The notes: generated by a model from the sequence alone, not told the origin. A stretch of DNA of 56,615 nucleotides from Halolactibacillus alkaliphilus (GCF_900115465.1 NZ_FOWN01000017.1:1-56615), one strand, 5' to 3'; positions 37,857 to 47,772 are shown, counted from the first letter of the stretch. Program-made: numbers and translations.

Positions 37857-38219
37857 TTAGATATGCTCATTATTTATTTGCTTTAAAAAAGTAATAATAT
37901 CCTTTGTATAGCCATCATTAAATTCTTTCTCACTTAATATATAATAGTTATTTGCACTTATATTATTGACGTTGACGTACTCTTTTACATAAGGAGAAAT
38001 TAACACCAACTTAGCATCATTTTGAATGAAGCTGTCTATATTAGCATATGTCTTATCAATGCTTACGCTATAATCCATACTGTTTTCTTTTAAAGCTTGA
38101 TCTAAGTTAGCTTTAAATTTTTCTGATAAAGATTTTTTGAAAATATTAAACCCTTTATCCATACCAAAGGGATTAGGTCTTATACCAGCAATCACCTTAG
38201 AAATAATGACAACATCCAC
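37857..38219 (-). CDS. Small protein of unknown function
   Basis: 120 residues with no family I recognise. It alternates strands and helices (MDVVIISKVIAGIRPNPFG, DSFIQNDAKLVLISPYV, NNYYILSEKEF), a small alpha/beta pattern faintly like a PTS EIIB or response-receiver fold. No signal or membrane segment. The start is GTG at 38219, six bases after AGGAGG, which makes translation credible. It is unusually rich in Asn, Ile and Lys compared with its neighbours pta and cwlJ, which suggests acquisition. It has its own strong terminator and no operon partner. Confidence 0.7.
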   Translation of the reverse strand: MDVVIISKVIAGIRPNPFGMDKGFNIFKKSLSEKFKANLDQALKENSMDYSVSIDKTYANIDSFIQNDAKLVLISPYVKEYVNVNNISANNYYILSEKEFNDGYTKDIITFLKQINNEHI

Positions 38220-38408
38220 ATTATCCCTCCTTTTTTACATAATCTACTCTTATTTTACGGTAGTTAATTAATCTAACGTGACATGAACTGCTACATAAAA
38301 TGATCAAGATGTAAAAGAAATCTATTTTGATATGTATTAAAAAAGACATCATTTACACTTGCCTGCATATAAATAATTAATGACACACGACCAAAGTGAG
38401 GTGAACAA

Positions 38409-38828
38409 ATGGCTGTCGTCAGTTTTACAGAAGAAGATGTCAATTTACTTGCGCGCTTAATGCGAGCAGAGGCTGAAGGCGATGGGAATTTAGGCATGTT
38501 AATGGTAGGTAATACAGGGATTAATCGGGTCATTAGCGACTGCTTAGACTTTAGACAATTACGTTCGATCCGAGATATGGTTTTTCAGTCCCCAGGAGGA
38601 TTCGAAGCCACTCAAAAAGGCTACTTTTATCAACGAGCGCGAGAGCGTGACAAAGCACTCGCTAGACGTGTTATCAATGGCGAAAGGTTTCATCCAGCGG
38701 ATCGTTCTTTATGGTTTTTTATGCCTGAGGGTGACTGCCCTGCCCAGTGGTACGGTCAATGGAATACCGGAAGGTATAAGTCGCATTGCTTTTTTGCGCC
38801 ACTCGCAAGTGTTTGTCCACGTGTCTAA
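38409..38828 (+). CDS. cwlJ: Spore cortex-lytic enzyme CwlJ (cell wall hydrolase SleB-like)
   Basis: 139-residue hydrolase of the SleB/CwlJ catalytic domain without the peptidoglycan-binding part or signal peptide, as in CwlJ. LARLMRAEAEGDGNLGMLMV carries the catalytic glutamates, followed by VGNTGINRV and FFMPEGDCPAQWYGQW. It degrades spore cortex at germination, especially with Ca-dipicolinate. AGGTGA precedes the ATG. It is followed by gerQ 24 bases later, the conserved pair needed for CwlJ localisation. It should be sporulation-controlled (SigE), but a firm promoter is not visible. Confidence 0.95.
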   Translation: MAVVSFTEEDVNLLARLMRAEAEGDGNLGMLMVGNTGINRVISDCLDFRQLRSIRDMVFQSPGGFEATQKGYFYQRARERDKALARRVINGERFHPADRSLWFFMPEGDCPAQWYGQWNTGRYKSHCFFAPLASVCPRV

Positions 38829-38851
38829 CATAATTAAAGGAGTGTTTACGT

Positions 38852-39325
38852 ATGTCTGAAGAAAATCGTCAACAAATGTCTCACCCATTTATGCCAGGGA
38901 TGAAGCAGCCCATGCCATTCCAACAACCTCAGTGCTGGCCAGAGCAACCGATGCCAAGTAGCCAGTGGCCTGGCGGACAATGGCAACAACCATGGCAACA
39001 ACCGACTCAACCACCATTACAACCGTGGCCTAGTTATCCTGGTTTCTTCCCCTGGCCACAACCTGACGGGCAATTGCGTCTTGAAGAGTCTTACATTGAG
39101 AATATCTTACGTTTAAACCGCGGAAAAGTTGCCACTGTGTATATGACATTTGATAACAACGATCGCTGGAACGCTAAAGTCTTTAAAGGGATTGTTGAAG
39201 CTGCTGGACGTGATCACATCATTTTAAGCGATACAGAAACAGATATGCGCTATTTATTGCTCACCATCTACCTTGATTACATTACATTTGATGAGGAAAT
39301 TAATTACGAATACCCGATTCGTTAA
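38852..39325 (+). CDS. gerQ: Spore coat protein GerQ
   Basis: 157 residues. The N-terminal half (1-~75) is low-complexity, rich in Gln, Pro, Met and Trp (QWPGGQWQQPWQQPTQPP), as in GerQ, whose glutamines are cross-linked by transglutaminase. The C-terminal domain is conserved: EESYIENILRLNRGKVATV and IILSDTETDMRYLLLTIYLD, with YITFDEEINYEYP at the end. It anchors CwlJ in the spore coat. AAGGAG precedes the ATG. Its presence implies that the organism or a recent ancestor forms endospores. Confidence 0.94.
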   Translation: MSEENRQQMSHPFMPGMKQPMPFQQPQCWPEQPMPSSQWPGGQWQQPWQQPTQPPLQPWPSYPGFFPWPQPDGQLRLEESYIENILRLNRGKVATVYMTFDNNDRWNAKVFKGIVEAAGRDHIILSDTETDMRYLLLTIYLDYITFDEEINYEYPIR

Positions 39326-39387
39326 TCGCTAAATACCGACTAAAAACTTCTATGACAATCTAAGCAAATAAATCACGTATATAAAGA

Positions 39388-39427
39388 CGCCAGTAGAATG
39401 GGCTCATCCATCCTATTGGCGCTTTCT
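39388..39427. terminator. Terminator between gerQ and ywdI
   Basis: CGCCAGTAGAATGG (39388-39401) pairs with CCATCCTATTGGCG (39408-39421), two wobbles, in front of CTTTCTT. It lies between convergent genes and may work in both directions. Confidence 0.75.
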
Positions 39428-39431
39428 TAGT

Positions 39432-39758
39432 TTAAAAATCTAACAAAGAACCACTGCCTTGTTCAAAACGGTCTTCTGTCGTCTCATCGACCTGAGTCTT
39501 AGCTTTTGTAGACGCTTGGTCCATGTTCCCCATCATCATTTTCAACTCACGCGCGTCAACATGTGGCGATATTTTTGTTGCACCAGGTGAAGCACTCGTT
39601 AAACCAGGCGTGCTTTTTCCCTCTAAGACTAACTCCGTCAAAGCTTGAATAGAATAAAGATAGCCTTCTTTTTTGTTTTCGCTTGTTTCTTGTAAAGCTA
39701 GCGTTGCTTGATGTTGTATTTTTTTTATGACGTCATCTGTGTTGATCATATGGTTCAC
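39432..39758 (-). CDS. ywdI: YwdI-like small protein
   Basis: 108-residue soluble protein, mostly helical at the N terminus (DVIKKIQHQATLALQETSEN) and acidic and disordered towards the C terminus. It resembles the YwdI family, and the place next to gerQ is conserved in Bacillus. Function is unknown. The ATG has GGGTGA-like material ahead, a weak ribosome site. The annotation rests partly on synteny. Confidence 0.65.
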   Translation of the reverse strand: MNHMINTDDVIKKIQHQATLALQETSENKKEGYLYSIQALTELVLEGKSTPGLTSASPGATKISPHVDARELKMMMGNMDQASTKAKTQVDETTEDRFEQGSGSLLDF

Positions 39759-39844
39759 CCTTACATTCAGTTTGTATTCATCTCTCTACGTTTATTTTAA
39801 CATATGACTTAGCATTGAGACACTCGATATGTTTAAATCCTCCT

Positions 39845-40849
39845 TCAATCTATCCTCGCTCTCCACCGTTTAAATAGCTGATGAAGCTCTTCTTCTTTTA
39901 CTCGCTTAAATTCTATGACAGGCTTAAATAGTGTCGTCACATACTTACTTGATAGGAACAAAACAATCACTCCACTCACTAAAAGGGCAATGACTAAGGT
40001 AAATAACCCGTCCACATGAAACCAGTCTTGCCGGCGAAACAATTGAATAAAGGCTCCATGCAGCAAATACACATAAAGCGTCTGCTCGCCTATCTTTGAA
40101 TACGTGACTTCCCTTCTTGGCACAATGACAAAGAAAAGATAGGTTAACAAAACAGCACCTAGATAAGACAATAAGCGATAAACAAACCCCTCACCTAAAT
40201 AACCTAGGTCCTGATACGATGAAGAACCAAACAGTAAACTTACTGGGTAATCTAACCTGACGTGCAACATAACAACCACCCCAATGCATACACTCGCTTT
40301 TTTCACTGACAGTTTATCCATAAAATGAAACAACCATGCCTTATCCATATGGTAGCCTAGTAAAAAAAACGGGAAAAATACACATGTCCTAGAAAGACTG
40401 TACACATGACCTATCTGATCAATATATCCTACACCAAGGCCAACACCAACGGCAAGGATCATCCCTATTTTTGCAGGTAGCTTCTTTACAAATATTAGCA
40501 GCATATGCCAGCTAAATAGGCTTAAAAGAAACCATAGCGACCAATTCGGTTCAAAGACCGATTTTATTGCGTCGCCACTGTACAGGTTGTACATATTATA
40601 TAGCAATTGAAACACGATATAAGGAAAAATAATTTTTTTAATTAAGTTAATGATATACCGCTTATCCCATATACCTTTAGCAAAATAACCGCTCACAAAA
40701 ATCATCGCCGGCATATGGAAAAGATAAATGGATTGATAAAGTGCCATCATCACTTTAGAATCTCCTGTTGAAGATTGTATCACATGGCCAAAGACGACGA
40801 GGAAAATCAATATCACCCGGGCATTATCAAAAAAATACTCTCGCTTCAT
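39845..40849 (-). CDS. Acyltransferase family 3 membrane protein
   Basis: 334 residues with about 10 hydrophobic segments. The start REYFFDNARVILIFLVVFGH contains the catalytic histidine (near residue 22) of the acyltransferase-3 fold, and HMPAMIFVSGYF follows. Such proteins acetylate sugars of exopolysaccharide, peptidoglycan or membrane glycolipids. There is no C-terminal SGNH domain, so it resembles free-standing fucose/glucan acetylases. AGGAAGGATATAAAA-type ribosome site. No operon partner, so the target is unknown. Confidence 0.85.
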   Translation of the reverse strand: MKREYFFDNARVILIFLVVFGHVIQSSTGDSKVMMALYQSIYLFHMPAMIFVSGYFAKGIWDKRYIINLIKKIIFPYIVFQLLYNMYNLYSGDAIKSVFEPNWSLWFLLSLFSWHMLLIFVKKLPAKIGMILAVGVGLGVGYIDQIGHVYSLSRTCVFFPFFLLGYHMDKAWLFHFMDKLSVKKASVCIGVVVMLHVRLDYPVSLLFGSSSYQDLGYLGEGFVYRLLSYLGAVLLTYLFFVIVPRREVTYSKIGEQTLYVYLLHGAFIQLFRRQDWFHVDGLFTLVIALLVSGVIVLFLSSKYVTTLFKPVIEFKRVKEEELHQLFKRWRARID

Positions 40850-41178
40850 TTTTATATCCTTCCTTTACTTATCTGGTTGCGTTTAATTTTATACGTCCAC
40901 TCCTACTCTATAGCCGATTTCTTAAATTGCAAACAACAAAAGCCCCTTTGTTAACATGTTGTTTTCAGATTGTGATGTTTTTGTCTTACATTGTAACATT
41001 TGTCATACAGCCCTTCTTAATATAGGGTGTATATTCTTAAATCGGATTAAACAACCAAATGGCGAGGCAAATAACTTTCAAATTATGCTTTTTAGTTATA
41101 CAATACTTATACAACACAAATCTTTGCACAGCGAACCTATGCGCTACAAAAATTCAAAGAAACGAAAGGATGAATCTT
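40850..41178. other. Intergenic region ahead of the RND gene
   Basis: 329 bases. An open frame runs through its last part in phase with the RND gene, but no ribosome site supports starting there. I see no strong hairpin and no certain promoter. Confidence 0.4.
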
Positions 41179-44100
41179 ATGCAAACATTACTAAAATACC
41201 GTAAGATCCTTTGGATCTTCATTCTGTTGCTGTTGTCTGTTGGTATCTTCACCTACATACAATTGCCCAAACGCGATATTCCCGAAATCACTCAACCCCT
41301 TGCCTCCATCCAAGTCATCTATCCAGGTGCCGCACCTGAAACTATGGAGAAGGCTATTACGACACCTTTGGAGGAAGAATTACTTACGATTGATGGCATT
41401 AACGAGATTCAATCCGCTTCACTGAATGGCTTTGTTAATCTTACCCTTATTCTGGATGAGGGTGCGGATGATAACCAATTGTATCAAAACATCAATCAGA
41501 AAGTGAGCGCAGTGAGATCAAGCTTTCCAAGTGATGTACGTGCAGTGAACATTAACACCGATTTAATTCAATCGAATGTTGAAACCTTCCATATAGCCGC
41601 AGATCATTACGACACATTGCTGTTATCACGCGAGGACATTCACGCCTTTAGTGACGATCTTTTGGCCATATCTGGTGTGAAATCAATTGATATTCGTGGT
41701 CTCCCCGATGAATTACTTAGCATTGAACTTGAACCTGAACTTTTGGCCCGTTATCAGTTGCAACCGAACCAAGTGATTGAAACCATTTCACGTATCACTC
41801 AGCCCATTGCACTTGGAAGTGATCAAACAGATGATACGGTCCGGACATTGGCGCTTCAATCCTACGACACACTAGATGCCTTTAAGGCGACCATTATAAC
41901 GAAAGTCAATGGAGAAAATGTGACGTTAGCTGATGTATCAACGATTGATATTATCACAGAAGCACCATCGAGCTTGATTCACGAAGACGGTCAAGCTGTC
42001 GTTTCCGTCACCGTCCAAGCCGATGACGGCATCAATATTTTAAACTTAGAAACACCCTTACAAGAAGCGCAAATACGTGCTCAATCCCGTTTTGGTGATG
42101 ACATCACCCTTCGGTCTTATTTTAGCCAATCAACGATCATTGACGATGTCTATTCAAGTTTACTCACGTCCTTATTTATTTCTTTAATTGCCGTGCTTGT
42201 AATCATGGTGTTAGGTTTACCTGTTACTTCAGCTATTCTCGTTGCTTTAGCTATTCCGTTGTCGATTATTATTGGACTCATCCCCCTTCCTTATTTCGGG
42301 GTCGATTTAAATCAGATTTCAGTCATTGGTATTATTGTCGCCATCGGTATATTGGTTGATGATGCGATCGTTGTTAATGACAATATTGAACGGCGCTTTT
42401 TACTTGGTGACTCACCAAAAGAAGGGGTCATTAACGGCGTAAAAGAAGTACGTGTATCGATTGTCACTTCGACGTTACTTATTGTCTTTAGTTTTATCCC
42501 ACTGACATTTTTATCAGGTAGCAATGGTGACTTTATCCGTGGTTTACCACTGGCCTTAGTCTTTACCGTACTAGCTTCAACACTGTTAGCCCTTAGTTTT
42601 ATGCCCGCCTTCCGTTATCAAGAACAGAAGCTGCGGACAAAAAACAAGAAAAAACGGGCTGGTTTATTAAATCCCGTTTTCGAAAAGTTAAGCAACCTAT
42701 ATGCCGATAAGGTCGTGCCGTTTAGTTTAAAACGTCCAGTCATAACGATTATTTCCGGACTTGCTGTTATGACAGGCTTCTTAAGCCTTATACTACTCGT
42801 ACCCGTTGAATTTTTCCCAGCGGCTGAACGCGAAGAGGTGACAATCACCGCCACACTACCAGCAGGAACACCGATTGAAGACACACATCAAACATTGATT
42901 GCGATCGAAGATTTCTTTAGGGACTCAAGCGATGCTGTTAAAGAAACTGCAAGTTATGCTGGTGAAGGTTTACCCGGGATATTTGGTGCTTCCATTCCAA
43001 ACAGTGGCTCAAATACAGGCCATATCGTTGTTCGAATTGACCAAGATAAAACAAAAGTACTTGACTTTATCAGTAACTATGAAGATGACGTAAGAGAAGC
43101 TTTTCCTAACGTTAAGCTACAATTAGACACGATTGTTTCTGGTCCTCCCGCTTCGGCTGATATCAGTTTAACGCTTAGAGGCGACGATTTATCCGAGTTA
43201 CTTTCCACTTCTACTATATTAAACGAGAAGTTAGCAGAAAATAGTGCGGTGCGCTTTGTCTCATCAAACACACAGACCAAACCTTTCACAGAGATTTCTA
43301 TTGATGAGGAACAGATGCTCGCGTATGGCTTTACATCAAATCAAGTCACCGGCTTAATGCAACTGGCATCTGTTGGTGCACCACTTGGAACATTTGACGA
43401 TGGGGTAACTCGATTACCGATTAATTTGACATACAATGACGGTGACGCTCAGCGTCTTGCCCTAGAAAATATTGAGTTAGCCAGTTTTTCAGAGGCGAGC
43501 CCAATGCCAACAATCGTATCGCTTGATACGTTTGTGACAAAAGCAGAGCGTGAACAAGTTAGTGCCATCAACCGTTTAAACGGCCAGCGCTTTGTCTCAT
43601 TTGATGTTTATACAACAGGAGACGGTGATATTACCCCTATGATTGACCAGGTAAGAAAGGATTTACCTGACGGATTTACACTGACGGAGTCAGGAGAGCA
43701 AGATACGCAAACGGAGTTCTTCTTAGAAGTAGGGAAGCTATTTCTTGTCGTGCTATTTTTAATCTACACGACACTCGCTATTCAGTTTAATTCCCTTTCA
43801 ACACCACTATTGATCAGTTTTACAATTGTGCTGGCGTTAAGCGGGGCAGTTGTTGGTCTTTTCATTTCAGGGGAACCACTAAGCTTCCTCGGCGTCCTTG
43901 GAATTGTGGCCTTAAGTGGTGTCATTGTTCGTAATGCGATTTTATTAATTGAGTTTATCGAACAAAATCGCGAGAATTATCCATCGCTAAAAGAAGCCTT
44001 TATGGAAGCGGGACGTTTACGGTTAAAACCAATATTACTAACAACGTTAACGTCTATGGCGGCGCTTATTCCGGTAATCATTACAGGTGATGTGTTATTT

Positions 44101-44211
44101 AAACCTCTTGCCGTTGCGATTGTCTATGGTATTTTCTTTGCGACACTTTTAACACTGACATTGATTCCACCACTGTATTTAGCATTACTTAAATTAAGAA
44201 AAGAAGCTTAG
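41179..44211 (+). CDS. RND-family efflux permease (SwrC/YerP-like)
   Basis: 1010-residue resistance-nodulation-division exporter with 12 membrane helices in two repeats, each followed by a long extracytoplasmic domain (about 35-335 and 565-845). The helix 1 start is MQTLLKYRKILWIFILLLLS, and GIIVAIGILVDDAIVVNDNIE (cut here into shorter parts: ILVDDAIVVNDNIE near 400) carries the proton-relay aspartates. The frame extends 40 codons upstream, but AAAGG nine bases before ATG 41179 fixes the start. It is without an adaptor or outer membrane partner, as expected in Gram-positives. B. subtilis SwrC exports surfactin; the substrate here is unknown. Confidence 0.92.
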   Translation: MQTLLKYRKILWIFILLLLSVGIFTYIQLPKRDIPEITQPLASIQVIYPGAAPETMEKAITTPLEEELLTIDGINEIQSASLNGFVNLTLILDEGADDNQLYQNINQKVSAVRSSFPSDVRAVNINTDLIQSNVETFHIAADHYDTLLLSREDIHAFSDDLLAISGVKSIDIRGLPDELLSIELEPELLARYQLQPNQVIETISRITQPIALGSDQTDDTVRTLALQSYDTLDAFKATIITKVNGENVTLADVSTIDIITEAPSSLIHEDGQAVVSVTVQADDGINILNLETPLQEAQIRAQSRFGDDITLRSYFSQSTIIDDVYSSLLTSLFISLIAVLVIMVLGLPVTSAILVALAIPLSIIIGLIPLPYFGVDLNQISVIGIIVAIGILVDDAIVVNDNIERRFLLGDSPKEGVINGVKEVRVSIVTSTLLIVFSFIPLTFLSGSNGDFIRGLPLALVFTVLASTLLALSFMPAFRYQEQKLRTKNKKKRAGLLNPVFEKLSNLYADKVVPFSLKRPVITIISGLAVMTGFLSLILLVPVEFFPAAEREEVTITATLPAGTPIEDTHQTLIAIEDFFRDSSDAVKETASYAGEGLPGIFGASIPNSGSNTGHIVVRIDQDKTKVLDFISNYEDDVREAFPNVKLQLDTIVSGPPASADISLTLRGDDLSELLSTSTILNEKLAENSAVRFVSSNTQTKPFTEISIDEEQMLAYGFTSNQVTGLMQLASVGAPLGTFDDGVTRLPINLTYNDGDAQRLALENIELASFSEASPMPTIVSLDTFVTKAEREQVSAINRLNGQRFVSFDVYTTGDGDITPMIDQVRKDLPDGFTLTESGEQDTQTEFFLEVGKLFLVVLFLIYTTLAIQFNSLSTPLLISFTIVLALSGAVVGLFISGEPLSFLGVLGIVALSGVIVRNAILLIEFIEQNRENYPSLKEAFMEAGRLRLKPILLTTLTSMAALIPVIITGDVLFKPLAVAIVYGIFFATLLTLTLIPPLYLALLKLRKEA

Positions 44212-44239
44212 CCAATATAACAAAATCTCTACATCCATC

Positions 44240-44274
44240 AAAAGAGCACGCTGCTTATGCGTGTTCTTTTATTC
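44240..44274 (+). terminator. Terminator of the RND gene
   Basis: AAAGAGCACGC pairs with GCGTGTTCTTT (one wobble), followed by T-rich sequence, 30 bases after the stop codon. Confidence 0.75.
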
Positions 44275-44362
44275 ATTTTTCATACGGTATTTTACCGAAA
44301 AAAAGAAAAAATATGGTATGATAAATGAGCATACATATTGTATTTATTATGGAGGGAACTTT

Positions 44363-45445
44363 ATGACACATCAAAAACCATTTCGGATATTGATTTACTT
44401 AATATTAACTTTTACACTCATTTACCTCGTTCACTTAACAAATTTCATTTTTATCCCTATCGGTCTTTTACTCGCAGCCATTGCGGTACCGATCGTTGGA
44501 GCAGGCCTGCTTTTTTATATTTCAAGTCCACTCGTCAATTTATTAGAACGCTATAAAGTGAAGCGCGTATATGGTGCCTTAATTATCTTTCTATTAATTG
44601 GACTTTTTGGCTACTTGATCAGTCTGTTCCTTGTACCACCATTACAAGAACAAACCGCCAAGCTCATTGAAAATGTGCCTGCTATTGCCGTGTGGGTCGA
44701 AGAGGTATGGGAGTTATGGCAAAATCGTCAAGAATACTTACCCGCTGCCTTTGAGGACTCAATTCAAAATGTGATTGATAATTTAGATACTTACGCAAAT
44801 CAAGTGTTTGGTAGTTTATTTTCAATGATTAGTTCTCTTTTTAGCTTTTTATTCTCATTTATTATGATTCCATTCTTCTTATTTTTTATGTTGAAGGATG
44901 GAAAGAAATTGATACCATTTATCACCCAGTTTTTTAGCGAGAAAAAAGCAAAAAGTATTGAGACATTACTGCACAACATCAATAAAACATTAAGTTCATT
45001 TATTCAAGGTCAAGTCATTGTCAGTTTATGTGTTGGTGTCTTGCTTTTAATTGGGTATTATTTTGTCGGTTTAAATTATGCTTTGGTCCTCGCTTTGTTT
45101 GGGCTCTTTATGAACCTCATTCCTTTTATCGGACCATGGATTTCTGCTGTGCCAGCTGTTATTATCGGCTTTTTCCAAGATCCGATGATTGGTGTCTGGA
45201 CTGCTGTTATTATGATTGTTGCCCAACAAATTGAGAGTAACTTCATTTCACCTAATGTGATGGGGAAAGCACTCAATTTACACCCATTAACTGTAATTAC
45301 AGTTATTTTAGCAGCCGGAGCGATGTTTGGTTTTATCGGTTTACTTTTTGCGGTACCGAGCTATGCTGTCGCAAAAACGATTATTTCCCACATATATCAT
45401 GTATACACAAATTCTCGTCCGGTAGGCAAGAAGAATATCATTTAA
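44363..45445 (+). CDS. AI-2E family (UPF0118) transporter
   Basis: 360-residue membrane protein with about 8 helices. The family block PFIGPWISAVPAVIIGFFQD and QQIESNFISPNVMGKALNLH (residues ~235-295) marks the AI-2E/PerM family. The ATG at 44363 follows GGAGGG and is preferred over one 34 codons upstream. Members export autoinducer-2 or act as Na+/H+ antiporters; the cargo cannot be told from sequence. Single gene between two terminators. Confidence 0.88.
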   Translation: MTHQKPFRILIYLILTFTLIYLVHLTNFIFIPIGLLLAAIAVPIVGAGLLFYISSPLVNLLERYKVKRVYGALIIFLLIGLFGYLISLFLVPPLQEQTAKLIENVPAIAVWVEEVWELWQNRQEYLPAAFEDSIQNVIDNLDTYANQVFGSLFSMISSLFSFLFSFIMIPFFLFFMLKDGKKLIPFITQFFSEKKAKSIETLLHNINKTLSSFIQGQVIVSLCVGVLLLIGYYFVGLNYALVLALFGLFMNLIPFIGPWISAVPAVIIGFFQDPMIGVWTAVIMIVAQQIESNFISPNVMGKALNLHPLTVITVILAAGAMFGFIGLLFAVPSYAVAKTIISHIYHVYTNSRPVGKKNII

Positions 45446-45454
45446 CACTTATTA

Positions 45455-45483
45455 AACAACACTGATTTTAGTGTTGTTTTTTT
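45455..45483 (+). terminator. Terminator of the AI-2E gene
   Basis: AACAACACT pairs with AGTGTTGTT around a 6-base loop, followed by a T-run, ten bases after the stop codon. Confidence 0.85.
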
Positions 45484-45630
45484 ATTGTTTTATTTTCTCG
45501 CCCAAATTACTCCCTCGGCTACAATGCTTCCTTTTATATTAACGGACAAGCTGAGATGGAATCTTCCACCGTCGTTAGAGAAATTATGTTAGTATAGGCT
45601 ACGAGAACTTTTTAAAAGGAACGGTGAACG

Positions 45631-47706
45631 ATGGCAACTTTTGAAGAAAGCTTAGATATATTAAAACGCTATTTCGGTTATGATCAATTCAGACCTGGAC
45701 AAGCAGAACTCATCAGACGTAGTTTAAACAAAGAGAACAGTTTAGGTATTATGCCTACAGGTGGTGGGAAATCACTTTGTTATCAAATTCCCGGTATGCT
45801 AGAACAAGGGACAGCTCTTATTATTTCCCCGCTCATTTCATTAATGAAAGACCAAGTTGACAGTCTTTTAACTATTGGCATTAAAGCGACTTACATCAAT
45901 AGTACGCTAACAAAAGAAGATTACATTGAGCGCATGCAACAGATGCAAAGAGGCGCTTATGACTTTGTCTATATTGCTCCGGAACGCTTTGACCATCATG
46001 GCTTTTTTGACGCGGTTTCGCGCATCAATATCAGCTTTATTGCTTTTGATGAAGCTCATTGTATTTCACAATGGGGGCATGACTTTAGACCAAGTTACCG
46101 GTCCATTGTTGAACGGATTAAACAACTACCTTTAGTACCATTTATAATGGCACTTACCGCGACAGCCACACCAGAGGTGATTAAAGATATTCAATCACTA
46201 TTAGCTATTAGTGATGAGAACACCATTAATACAGGGTTTAAACGTGATAATCTGCACTTTCATATACTAAAAGGACAAGACAAACAAACCTTTATTAAAG
46301 ATTATGTGAGTCATCACGCAACGGATTCTGGCATTATTTATTGCCCTACTCGGAAAAATGTTGAACTTGTACACGGCATGTTATTAAAAAAAGGAGTGAA
46401 AGTCGCTTATTATCATGCGGGATTACCAGAAGATAAGCGGGTAAAAGAACAAAATAAATTTATTACTGATGAGGCGATGGTCATGGTAGCAACCAATGCC
46501 TTCGGTATGGGGATTGATAAATCCAACGTCCGCTTTGTCATCCACCATTCGATGCCAATGAATATTGAATCATATTACCAAGAAGCTGGTCGAGCTGGTC
46601 GCGACGGCGAACCGAGTGATTGTGTGTTGCTTTTTTCTCCACAAGACATTCAGTTACAGAAATTCTTAATTGAACAATCGCAGCTTGATGATGAAAAAAA
46701 ACAACAAGAATACAAAAAGTTACAAAGTATGACGAGCTATTGTTACACAGATCAATGTCTTATACGTTATATGTTACAGTATTTTAAAGATACACGCGCC
46801 CATAATGATTGCGAGATGTGTACAAATTGCACGGCTGGCACTGAAAAAGTCGATCGGACTGTTGATGCCCAAAAAGTCTTATCATGTGTCATGCGGATGA
46901 ATCAACGCTTCGGTGCAACACTCACAGCCAAAGTGCTTAAAGGTTCAAAAGATCAAAAAATAAAACAATTTAACTTTGATCAGTTATCAACCTATGGCTT
47001 AATGAAACACTTAACAGAAAAACAAATTACGCAATTTATTCACCTTCTCGTGGCAGAAGGCTACCTTGAAACAGGTGACCAGCGCTTTCCGGTGCTATCC
47101 CTTACCCAAAAAGCTGTGGATGTTTTAAAAAATAAAGAAAGTGTCTGGTTGAGACAACAAACGATAAAAGAAGCTGAAGTCACAGACTACAACACTGCAC
47201 TCTTTGACACGTTACGTCAGTTAAGAAAAGCGATCAGTGAAGAGGAACATGTGCCACCGTATGTTATCTTTTCTGATGCGACATTACGTGACATGGCACG
47301 ACATACACCAGAAACAAAACAGGCCATGTTAACGATTAAAGGTGTTGGTGAAAGGAAATTTGATCAGTACGGAAGTTTATTCCTTGCGGCTATTATGAAT
47401 CAGACAACAGACTTAAAAAGTCATGAGCTGACGCTTCACTATTATAAACAAGCCATCGCACCAGAAAAAATTGCGCGCATCCGGAATATCAACCTTGAAA
47501 CCGTCTATGATCATTTGATAACAGCTTATGAAGACGGTGAAGCTATTGAGTTCAAGTCACTTCTAGATGAAGAGATTGAGGCACATATCTTGGAAGCTTA
47601 TGAAGAAGTCGGTGAACCACGCCTAAAGGCAATTAAAGACATGGTGTTTGATGAGATAGACTATTGGATGATTAAGCTTACTCTCGCAAAAAATAATTGT
47701 GTCTAA
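45631..47706 (+). CDS. recQ: ATP-dependent DNA helicase RecQ
   Basis: 691-residue 3'-5' helicase. Walker A is PTGGGKSLCYQ (residues 42-52), Walker B AFDEAHCISQWGHDFRP near 135, and motif VI QEAGRAGRDGEPSDC near 310. The zinc-binding cysteines are in YCYTDQCLIRYM and DCEMCTNC, the RQC domain follows, and an HRDC domain lies at ~515-590. A C-terminal ~90-residue helical extension resembles other Firmicute long-form RecQ. It acts in recombination repair. The start ATG has AAAGGAACGG ahead. Confidence 0.95.
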   Translation: MATFEESLDILKRYFGYDQFRPGQAELIRRSLNKENSLGIMPTGGGKSLCYQIPGMLEQGTALIISPLISLMKDQVDSLLTIGIKATYINSTLTKEDYIERMQQMQRGAYDFVYIAPERFDHHGFFDAVSRINISFIAFDEAHCISQWGHDFRPSYRSIVERIKQLPLVPFIMALTATATPEVIKDIQSLLAISDENTINTGFKRDNLHFHILKGQDKQTFIKDYVSHHATDSGIIYCPTRKNVELVHGMLLKKGVKVAYYHAGLPEDKRVKEQNKFITDEAMVMVATNAFGMGIDKSNVRFVIHHSMPMNIESYYQEAGRAGRDGEPSDCVLLFSPQDIQLQKFLIEQSQLDDEKKQQEYKKLQSMTSYCYTDQCLIRYMLQYFKDTRAHNDCEMCTNCTAGTEKVDRTVDAQKVLSCVMRMNQRFGATLTAKVLKGSKDQKIKQFNFDQLSTYGLMKHLTEKQITQFIHLLVAEGYLETGDQRFPVLSLTQKAVDVLKNKESVWLRQQTIKEAEVTDYNTALFDTLRQLRKAISEEEHVPPYVIFSDATLRDMARHTPETKQAMLTIKGVGERKFDQYGSLFLAAIMNQTTDLKSHELTLHYYKQAIAPEKIARIRNINLETVYDHLITAYEDGEAIEFKSLLDEEIEAHILEAYEEVGEPRLKAIKDMVFDEIDYWMIKLTLAKNNCV

Positions 47707-47724
47707 TAATTCCTTATATAAAAC

Positions 47725-47761
47725 ACCCCTAAATTTAGATTTTCATTCTAACTTTAGGGGT
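47725..47761. terminator. Terminator between recQ and the polymer operon
   Basis: ACCCCTAAATTTAGA pairs with TCTAACTTTAGGGGT (one mismatch). It lies between convergent units and can end recQ and the seven-gene operon; the minus side continues GTTTTATA. Confidence 0.8.
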
Positions 47762-47772
47762 ATCGTTTATTT

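Noticed and set aside
38291-38533. Minus-strand frame of 80 residues across the cwlJ start
   Set aside because: Antisense shadow of cwlJ, with no ribosome site.
41059-41178. 40-codon N-terminal extension of the RND protein
   Set aside because: No ribosome site ahead; the ATG at 41179 with AAAGG and a standard helix-1 start is preferred.
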